Shown here: positions 1 through 4,705 of the stretch, in pieces
How the letters are laid out: each line of letters opens with the position of its first letter
Position numbering within the stretch: position 1 is the first letter of the stretch
Source of the DNA: Planctomycetota bacterium
GTDB lineage: Bacteria; Planctomycetota; GCA-002687715
NCBI GenBank assembly: GCA_013213915.1
Contig: JABSRK010000122.1
Coordinates: forward strand, 1 to 9,697
Length of the DNA stretch: 9,697 bases
Direction of reading: 5' to 3'
The notes under the pieces: generated by a model
What the model was told of the DNA's origin: nothing
What the model saw: the letters and a program-made list of their open reading frames with translations, nothing else
The model's database searches: none
Program-made: the position numbers and the translations under genes

Positions 1-362
1 GAGTACTCCAGGACCATGTACGGCCCCTCGGTCGTCTCCCCCGTGTCCATGATCTGAATGATCTGGGGATGAGGCAGGTTCGCCTGGAGCACGGCCTCGC
101 GCTCGAATCGCGAACGGAACTCCGGGTCCGTCGCCAGCGAGCCGCCCATCAGCTTGAGAGCGACGCGTCGGCCAAGCTTGGTGTCAGCGGCGAGGTAGAC
201 GGTGCCCATGCCCCCTTTGCCGAGCACGAGCTTCAACTCGTAGCGATCGTCGACTTTGGTGCCCAGGAGGGGGTCCAGCGGCCGAGACGGACTCCCCGCT
301 CTCGGCGGGGTGTACCCCACTGTCCCTTCTTCAGGCGGTTCCTCGTCACCTCGCTTACCCAT
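1..362 (-). CDS. Serine/threonine protein kinase, N-terminal part (cut by window edge)
   Basis: This is the first 120 residues of a bacterial Hanks-type (PknB-like) Ser/Thr kinase, which would phosphorylate target proteins with ATP. Residues 1-40 are a polar, Pro-rich tail containing TVGYTPP. The kinase domain begins at about residue 41 (YELKLVLG). The glycine-rich loop LGKGGMGTV spans 47-55, the ATP-binding lysine is K70 in VALK, and the probable alpha-C glutamate is E89 in FEREA. HPQIIQIMD and MVLEY (hinge) follow, and then the window ends. The catalytic loop, activation segment and anything C-terminal (transmembrane segment, sensor domain) are not visible. The ATG at 360-362 is the first start after an in-frame TAG four codons upstream and has AGAGG close before it. 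The gene lies downstream of the porin but behind a terminator, so it is probably transcribed separately. Confidence 0.93.
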   Translation of the reverse strand, partial: MGKRGDEEPPEEGTVGYTPPRAGSPSRPLDPLLGTKVDDRYELKLVLGKGGMGTVYLAADTKLGRRVALKLMGGSLATDPEFRSRFEREAVLQANLPHPQIIQIMDTGETTEGPYMVLEY

Positions 363-530
363 GGGCCCTCTCTATAGAAATCCCGAGACGCCTCGGTGCC
401 CAATGTAAGCCCGCGCGCACGAACAGCAAAGTCGAGGAGGCTTCAGCACCCACCAAGGTCTTATCGGTCAGGCAGCAAGGCCCTCTCTCTCCGTCGTGAA
501 GAAACGGAACCCCGCGCACGCGAACCAATG

Positions 531-562
531 AAAAAAGACCGCCCACAGGGGCGGCCTTTTTT
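531..562 (-). terminator. Rho-independent terminator of the porin gene
   Basis: An 8-bp GC-rich stem (arms 537-544 and 549-556) closes a 4-nt loop and is flanked by A6 (531-536) and T6 (557-562). Read on the minus strand, the stem has one G-U wobble and ends in a U-run (complement of 531-536), 26 nt after the porin stop codon. On the plus strand the same position is an A-C mismatch, so minus-strand use is favoured, although the symmetric A/T tracts could allow bidirectional function. It separates the porin from the downstream kinase. Confidence 0.87.
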
Positions 563-587
563 CAGGTCGGTTGTCCGAGACGCTCAG

Positions 588-2072
588 TTAGAAAACAAGA
601 CGCGCCTGGATGTAACCGATGAACTGCGTGTCGTCGTCGGTGCCGGACAGGGCTTCGATCCCGTCGTCCGGGAAGACGAAAGCCAGGCCGATGCCGTACG
701 ACAGGTTGGCGCTGTAGGTGTGCTCGGCCCAGAAGTCGAGCTCGAGGCCGTAGTCGTCGTCGTCGTCGTTGGTGCCCGCGAGCGAGCCCTCATCGACACC
801 GGCCCAGACCACGGTCGCACCCATCGTCCAGTTCTCGGCCGGACTGAAGTGCAGGCCACCCTGGATGCTGATGACGTCGGACATCGGGATCAGATCCGCA
901 ATGCCGTAACGAGCGCGGAAGCCACTGTTGCTGTGCCGGTTGGGGAACAGCGTCTGGTAGGCCGCGTCGCCGTCGTCCGCACCCTCTGCGAAGAGGAACC
1001 GCGCATACACGCGGAACGCGTTCTCAGCATTGAAGGTCACGCCGAGTTCCGCCTCGAAGGCCACCGCGTCGACATCTGAACTACCGTCGCCGAACTGGTA
1101 GGCAACCTCAGCGTTCCAGTCGAGACCGGCAGCAACATCCGGGAGCGTACCGCCAAGGCGGCCACCCAGAGTGTGCCAGTACTCGTCCGCAACGCCGTTG
1201 TCGTTACCGCCATTGTTGGCACCGGTGCCTTGGGCACCGCCGCCATGGCCGTCGACGTAGATCCAGTAGAGATCCAGCGTGTGGTTGCTGATCGTCTTCA
1301 ACGTGAAGTACAGGGAGTACAACTCGTCGTTGTCGTGGGCGTTCTGGAACGAAGTCAACTGGTTGCCGTCGCCGTCGCTGGACGAAAGCTTGAGCACCAG
1401 CCCCGTGAGGCTGAAGGACTCACTGTCCCAATCCCACCGGGTGCCGTCGAACGAGAACCCGTTGTACCAGTCGGCGTTGCCGAACTGGAACTGGTTGCCG
1501 AGAACGATCTCCTGGCGACCGGTACGGGTCGAGAACTCCGGCCGGTCGAACAGGTTACGAACCTCCAACCACGCCTGGTACGTACTGAAATCGACGCCGC
1601 CAGCCGAACCACTATTGTCGTTCGTAGCAGCAGTGCCGTCGCCGAACGCCCAGTCGGACTGGAGTTCAGCGTACGCGGTCACGTCCCGCGTGAAGTCGTA
1701 CTGGAACCCGAGGCGCACCAGCGCGTCGGTCCAGGAACCATCATGCTCTCCACCGCCAGCGTTGTCGCCGAAGCTCCATGAGTTCCGGAAACGGAACTCT
1801 CCGCTGAGGGTGACGGGATTCGCCGCAGACTTGACCGTAGTACCGGCCGACTGCATGTAGCGATCCGTCAGAGCGCTAATCTGGCTCTCCAGTTCCTGGG
1901 CGTTCTGGTCGGCGACCGAGCTCTTCAGCACGGCATTCTCCGTTTCCAGCTTAGCCACGCGGGACTTCAGAGCCGTCAGATCCTGCAGAATGTCTTCCTG
2001 GGTCTGCGCAAAGCTCGTGGGAACCACGAAGGCCACCGCCAGGATGGCAGCCAGAACGTTCCACTTTCTCAT
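588..2072 (-). CDS. Outer-membrane porin of the alginate-export type, with N-terminal coiled coil
   Basis: The 494-residue product is a secreted beta-barrel protein of the outer membrane. Residues 1-22 form a signal peptide (basic MRK, hydrophobic core, cleavage after SFA). Residues about 24-75 are heptad-rich and predicted coiled coil (LTALKSRVAKLE region). The rest alternates hydrophobic and polar residues as in beta strands, with Gly/Asp/Asn-rich loops, and ends in ARLVF with the C-terminal Phe expected for BAM-dependent insertion. The segment at about 185-214 (GRQEIVLGNQ, then W and FSFDGTR) resembles the alginate_exp barrel family (AlgE-like), so passage of a polyanion or sugar is possible, but the substrate is unknown. 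The ATG at 2072 was chosen because it starts the signal peptide; an upstream in-frame TTG at 2102 would bury it. The gene appears monocistronic, with its own promoter and terminator. A generic porin is the alternative family call. Confidence 0.85.
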   Translation of the reverse strand: MRKWNVLAAILAVAFVVPTSFAQTQEDILQDLTALKSRVAKLETENAVLKSSVADQNAQELESQISALTDRYMQSAGTTVKSAANPVTLSGEFRFRNSWSFGDNAGGGEHDGSWTDALVRLGFQYDFTRDVTAYAELQSDWAFGDGTAATNDNSGSAGGVDFSTYQAWLEVRNLFDRPEFSTRTGRQEIVLGNQFQFGNADWYNGFSFDGTRWDWDSESFSLTGLVLKLSSSDGDGNQLTSFQNAHDNDELYSLYFTLKTISNHTLDLYWIYVDGHGGGAQGTGANNGGNDNGVADEYWHTLGGRLGGTLPDVAAGLDWNAEVAYQFGDGSSDVDAVAFEAELGVTFNAENAFRVYARFLFAEGADDGDAAYQTLFPNRHSNSGFRARYGIADLIPMSDVISIQGGLHFSPAENWTMGATVVWAGVDEGSLAGTNDDDDDYGLELDFWAEHTYSANLSYGIGLAFVFPDDGIEALSGTDDDTQFIGYIQARLVF

Positions 2073-2084
2073 GGCTGTGTCTTG

Positions 2085-2092
2085 CCTCCTCC
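2085..2092 (-). promoter_or_regulatory. Ribosome binding site of the porin gene, unusually distant
   Basis: On the minus strand GGAGGAGG, a strong anti-16S match, lies 12 nt before the ATG at 2072. This is wider than the usual 5-9 nt spacing. No better start sits at the normal distance, and the signal peptide fixes the ATG. Confidence 0.5.
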
Positions 2093-2110
2093 AAGTAACC
2101 AAAAGTCTGA

Positions 2111-2121
2111 ACTCACCCGAT
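2111..2121. promoter_or_regulatory. Second copy of the porin operator half-site
   Basis: ACTCACCCGAT here is the exact reverse complement of 2252-2262, half of the operator palindrome about 140 bp upstream. It lies about 40 bp before the porin ATG, just upstream of the ribosome binding site. It could be an auxiliary operator for the same regulator, but only one half-site is present and the following bases do not complete the dyad. Confidence 0.35.
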
Positions 2122-2139
2122 ACCTTCTACTCGTGTGTG

Positions 2140-2165
2140 TTCCGTTGTCCGGGCAGGACACGGAA
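2140..2165 (-). other. Bulged hairpin in the porin 5' leader
   Basis: The arms 2140-2150 (TTCCGTTGTCC) and 2156-2165 (GGACACGGAA) form a 10-bp stem with a single extra T and a 5-nt loop. In the minus-strand RNA it lies inside the predicted leader of the porin mRNA, about 70 nt before the start codon. It could influence stability or translation. It does not match a riboswitch class that I recognise. Confidence 0.4.
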
Positions 2166-2236
2166 AACTGACGGCTCTCAAGCCACCAGGCTCCTGCCAA
2201 CCAGGCTCCCAACCTGCCCGTCAACCAGTGCGGGTC

Positions 2237-2265
2237 AATATGAGTCACCCGATCGGGTGAGTCAA
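2237..2265 (-). promoter_or_regulatory. Putative sigma70-type promoter of the porin gene
   Basis: On the minus strand a -35 box TTGACT (complement of 2260-2265, 5 of 6 to consensus) is followed by a 17-bp spacer and a -10 box CATATT (complement of 2237-2242, 4 of 6). An A8 tract (complement of 2280-2287) lies 15-22 bp upstream of the -35 box, like an UP element. Transcription would start near 2230 and give a leader of about 155 nt. The promoter overlaps the operator palindrome. Confidence 0.55.
2241..2264. promoter_or_regulatory. Operator-like palindrome inside the porin promoter
   Basis: A 24-bp inverted repeat with a single mismatched pair: TGAGTCA, then CCCGATCGGG, then TGAGTCA. The inner 16 bp TCACCCGATCGGGTGA is a perfect palindrome. 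It fills the spacer and touches both the -35 and -10 boxes, the classic position for a dimeric repressor to block RNA polymerase. No cognate regulator gene lies next to it, so the binding protein is unknown. The motif does not resemble the dyad upstream of feoA. Confidence 0.6.
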
Positions 2266-2345
2266 CGAAACACCGTTAGTTTTTTTTGGGGTGAAATATA
2301 CCCATGCATACAGCGGTGGGAGGCCCGTTACGGGCACGAAGTGGG

Positions 2346-2364
2346 CCATTTCGGGGCGAAATGG
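2346..2364. repeat. Perfect inverted repeat (8-bp arms, 3-nt loop)
   Basis: CCATTTCG, GGG, CGAAATGG: a perfect 8-bp stem in the gene-free region downstream of the NIL stop. No U-run follows on the minus strand, so it is not a standard intrinsic terminator. It could be an operator or an RNA-stabilising hairpin at the end of the feo-linked transcript. Confidence 0.5.
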
Positions 2365-2381
2365 GTCCGTACACCCCTGAA

Positions 2382-2411
2382 CGGTGTCCCTTGGACCCCC
2401 ATGGGACACCG
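2382..2411. repeat. Long inverted repeat (13-bp arms, one mismatch)
   Basis: The arms 2382-2394 and 2399-2411 pair over 12 of 13 positions, with a T-T mismatch at 2391/2402, around a 4-nt loop. The core is GGTGTCCC paired with GGGACACC. It is the strongest hairpin in the region and lies about 65 nt past the NIL stop codon. It may act as an mRNA 3' structure or as a terminator without a U-tract. Confidence 0.5.
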
Positions 2412-2475
2412 GAGACCGATATACGTGTCGATATGTCGGGGCCCCCTGTCGTGACCAAGACGCACGAATCGGACG

Positions 2476-2718
2476 TCAAAGCTCCAACTTCCGGTCCGGC
2501 CCCAACGGTTCCACCCCCACCCCGCGCTCCTTCAGCCACGCGACGGCGCGTGCGACGGCGCTTTCCTCGCCCGCCAACTCCACCGCCATGAGGGCCTGCT
2601 CGTCGCTGATCGACGCGCCACGGATGTTGGGCACCACGTTGAAATCCTGCCCGAGGGTGTAGAGCACCGGCTCGTCGAGGATCTCGTGGGGAAAGGTAAG
2701 GAAGTACTTGTGCAGCAT
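2476..2718 (-). CDS. Stand-alone NIL-domain protein
   Basis: The 80-residue product matches the NIL domain along almost its whole length: KYFLTFP at 4-10, DEPVLYTLGQDFNVVPNI at 15-32, and WLKERGVGVEPL at 61-72. NIL domains have an ACT-like ferredoxin fold. They are known from the C-terminus of the methionine importer ATPase MetN, where they bind methionine, and from NIL-ferredoxin fusions. Here the domain stands alone, with no ATPase or FeS cluster motif, so the ligand is unknown. The ATG at 2718 starts exactly where the domain starts, but its upstream region (GGGGAGCGAGAG) is only a weak ribosome binding site. A GTG at 2808 that overlaps the stop of the preceding gene (GTGA) would add 30 low-complexity residues. 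It is the last gene of the co-directional run that begins at feoA. Confidence 0.78.
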   Translation of the reverse strand: MLHKYFLTFPHEILDEPVLYTLGQDFNVVPNIRGASISDEQALMAVELAGEESAVARAVAWLKERGVGVEPLGPDRKLEL

Positions 2719-2804
2719 GGGATGGGCTCTCGCTCCCCAATCTGCGCCACGGTACCGGCTCTCCGCTGAGGGGCCAGCCCCAGCCAGACTGGGACCGCCC
2801 TCGG

Positions 2805-3443
2805 TCACGCTTGCTTGGCAGTGGAGGCCGCGTAGCGGCGGCCAATCTGCGCCAAGACCCCGGCGAGAAGCACAGCCGCCGCGGCGCTTACCAGCGGGAT
2901 GGTCAGGCCATCACCGAGCTCCGGGTACCTGTAGTGGCCCTCGCCGACCCTCGGGTAGAGGGTCGGACCATGGAACCAGTCCTCCCCCAGGACGGTTCCG
3001 TGGAGCCGGACGAGGGGATTCCACTCCAGGGTCGTCCGGGGCAGGTCGTTCCAACTGCGCGGGACCAGCCACGGGCTCGCGAGCATGGCCCCGGACACCC
3101 CGAGATAAACCACCCGGGCGAGACCGAAGCGCCCGGCCACTCGTAGCGGCAGCACCCAGGACCAGGGGAGCAGCCAGGCCAGCAGCGCCACGACGGCCGC
3201 CGCACCGTTCCCCAGCCAGACGAGCACCCAGGCGCCCCCGACGACGATCGCCAGCAATTCGGCGCCGAGATGCCGGCGAGACGGCTCTCGGAGGCTCGAA
3301 CCGAGAACCCCGGCCCCCAGGATCACCAGAACCCCGGCCCGCACCCCGGCATCGGAGAACCCGGGAGACCCGGAAGGAGCGAGCGCCCAGGCCGCCGCAC
3401 CGACCACGAGAACGACCAGGACCGTCAGGCCAGCGTCACGCAC
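2805..3443 (-). CDS. Multi-pass membrane protein of unknown function
   Basis: The 212-residue product is not a family I recognise. It has about six hydrophobic segments (approximately 5-22, 34-50, 61-77, 80-100, 108-128 and 180-200). The only sizeable hydrophilic part is residues 129-179 between the last two helices. It is rich in aromatics, His and Pro (WNDLPRTTLEWNPLVRLHG, then DWFHGP, LYPRVGEGHYRYPE) and may be a folded or metal/ligand-contacting loop. The start is a GTG at 3443, preceded by AGGA with about 8 nt spacing, only 4 nt after the stop of the lipoprotein gene. Translational coupling and joint function with that lipoprotein are therefore likely. It could be a permease-like partner or a membrane anchor; nothing in the sequence decides this. 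Confidence 0.72.
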   Translation of the reverse strand: MRDAGLTVLVVLVVGAAAWALAPSGSPGFSDAGVRAGVLVILGAGVLGSSLREPSRRHLGAELLAIVVGGAWVLVWLGNGAAAVVALLAWLLPWSWVLPLRVAGRFGLARVVYLGVSGAMLASPWLVPRSWNDLPRTTLEWNPLVRLHGTVLGEDWFHGPTLYPRVGEGHYRYPELGDGLTIPLVSAAAAVLLAGVLAQIGRRYAASTAKQA

Positions 3444-3447
3444 CGCG

Positions 3448-4662
3448 TCAGTCCTGCCCCAGGCACTCCTGGAGCGCGATCAGAGCGTACGAGGTGCTGC
3501 TCGTCGGGTTGCCCTCGTACCAGCGGGGCACGTGGTTCACCCATGCCCCGTCCTCGCGCTGGCGCTTGACGATGGCCCGGGCGAGGCGCTCGCGCCAGCC
3601 CTTCAGTACGTGCGGTAACTTCACGTTTTGGGCTTCGGCCACCGCGAGGCAGCGCCCGAGCGACAGGTAGTAGTAGTAGAGCCCCTGATAGCGCGCCTCT
3701 GGCCCATTCCCCGTGTCGTGCTCCATGCCGGGATTCCACTCCAGTTCGAAGTTCTCACCCATCCAGGAGAGGGCCGCCTTCACGCGCTCGTCACGGGCGT
3801 CGATGTCGCACAGCAGATAGCTCTTCAAGAGCGAGTACGTCATGCTGCCGTAGCTGCGAAACACCGTGCGACCGTCGGCGAGCTTCTTCACGCCTGCCTT
3901 GGACTCTCCAGGACGGTAAAAGGCGCCGCCGTCGTTTCCGGGCACGACGCGCGTCCCGGCCACCTCGCGCGCCGGGAGGTCGTTCGACTCACTGCGATTT
4001 TGGGAGCGTGACAGGAAGCGGAGCGCTTTCTTGTAGAACGCGCGGTCCTTCTCGAGTCCGGCCGCGTCAGCAGCTTCGACCGCGAACTGGGTCGTGCTCA
4101 TGTTGGTGAACTGGTGCTTGCTCCCATACCCGATGCCGCCGTAGTTCTCCGAGCTCTGGTCGAACCCTTCCCCCTCGTCAGCCTGGATCTTGGCGAGGTA
4201 GTCGGCGCACCGACGCATGACCGGTGCATACTTCGCGTCACCCGACGCCTTCATCGCCAGCACAGACGACGCCGTGACGTACGTCATGACACCCATCTTC
4301 GGGTCGTAGATTCCGCCATCAGGCTGCTGGTTCGCGGCCAGCCACTCGAGGGCCGGTTTCAGCGGCCCCGCGTCCGTGCCGGGGGACAGCAGCAGCGCGC
4401 GCACCGCGAGCGCCGTCGTCCCGAGATCGGGGCCGTACTCGGCCTTGAACACCCACTTGCCACCCTTGGACAAGCCGGAAAGGTGGGCCGCTCCCTTCTC
4501 GATGGCCGAGCGAGCGGCGTCTTGCCAGGGCCCGTCAACTGGGGCGGTCCCACCGCTACCAACGGCTGGCTGGGGCCCCGAACCGGAGCCCTCCTCTCCG
4601 GATCGGCCGCAACCGGCGAGGACCACGGCGAGAGCGAGTAGGGCGTGGGGAGTCTTGTTCAT
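3448..4662 (-). CDS. Lipoprotein with prenyltransferase/squalene-cyclase-type repeats
   Basis: The 404-residue product has a lipoprotein signal peptide ending in the lipobox LAGC (15-18), so Cys18 should be lipidated and the protein anchored in a membrane facing the periplasm. A Gly/Ser/Pro-rich linker (19-44) leads to an alpha/alpha-toroid domain with recurring QW-like motifs: NQQPDGGIYD (111-120), NYGGIGYG (173-180), GNDGGAFY (242-249), and RQREDGAW (367-374). This fold occurs in squalene-hopene cyclases and prenyltransferases. I see no DXDD catalytic motif (only DIDAR at 286-290), and export makes a terpene cyclase unlikely, so a binding or structural role is more plausible. The ATG at 4662 was chosen for the signal peptide and has GGAG 8 nt upstream. 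It follows feoB by 43 bp and precedes the membrane protein by 4 bp. Confidence 0.85.
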   Translation of the reverse strand: MNKTPHALLALAVVLAGCGRSGEEGSGSGPQPAVGSGGTAPVDGPWQDAARSAIEKGAAHLSGLSKGGKWVFKAEYGPDLGTTALAVRALLLSPGTDAGPLKPALEWLAANQQPDGGIYDPKMGVMTYVTASSVLAMKASGDAKYAPVMRRCADYLAKIQADEGEGFDQSSENYGGIGYGSKHQFTNMSTTQFAVEAADAAGLEKDRAFYKKALRFLSRSQNRSESNDLPAREVAGTRVVPGNDGGAFYRPGESKAGVKKLADGRTVFRSYGSMTYSLLKSYLLCDIDARDERVKAALSWMGENFELEWNPGMEHDTGNGPEARYQGLYYYYLSLGRCLAVAEAQNVKLPHVLKGWRERLARAIVKRQREDGAWVNHVPRWYEGNPTSSTSYALIALQECLGQD

Positions 4663-4705
4663 GGGAGTTTCTCCGCCCCTGGAACGCCCGCGATGCCGCG
4701 ATCGT

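Larger units (their letters stand above)
2073..2475. other. Gene-free regulatory region between the NIL-domain gene and the porin
   Basis: About 400 bp without a credible gene. From the NIL stop toward the porin it holds a cluster of inverted repeats (2323-2445), an A8 tract on the minus strand (2280-2287), a promoter with an embedded operator palindrome (2237-2265), and a leader of about 155 nt. The leader contains a 10-bp direct repeat (ACCAGGCTCC at 2185-2194 and 2200-2209), a bulged hairpin (2140-2165) and an operator half-site (2111-2121). Open frames through it on both strands overlap these signals, lack family resemblance and are not called. No T-run terminator follows the NIL gene. 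Confidence 0.75.

Noticed and set aside
402..429. Possible kinase promoter on the minus strand (TTGCTG, 16 bp, TACATT)
   Set aside because: The -35 box matches only 3 of 6 and the spacing is short. It is in a sensible place but too weak to list.
355..546. 63-codon minus-strand frame between the porin and the kinase
   Set aside because: It starts inside the terminator stem and overlaps the kinase start; there is no ribosome binding site and no recognisable domain.
753..767. (GTC)n tract as a possible repeat element
   Set aside because: It encodes the Asp run of the porin in frame and is only five units long, so it is treated as part of the gene.
2241..2287. Plus-strand intrinsic terminator formed by the palindrome and the T8 run
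   Set aside because: The T-run is 15 nt from the stem, and no plus-strand gene precedes it. Read on the minus strand the tract fits better as an A-rich element upstream of the porin promoter.
2276..2845. 189-codon minus-strand frame crossing the inverted-repeat region
   Set aside because: It overlaps the NIL gene in another frame and runs through the hairpin cluster; the composition is Gly/Arg-rich with no recognisable domain.
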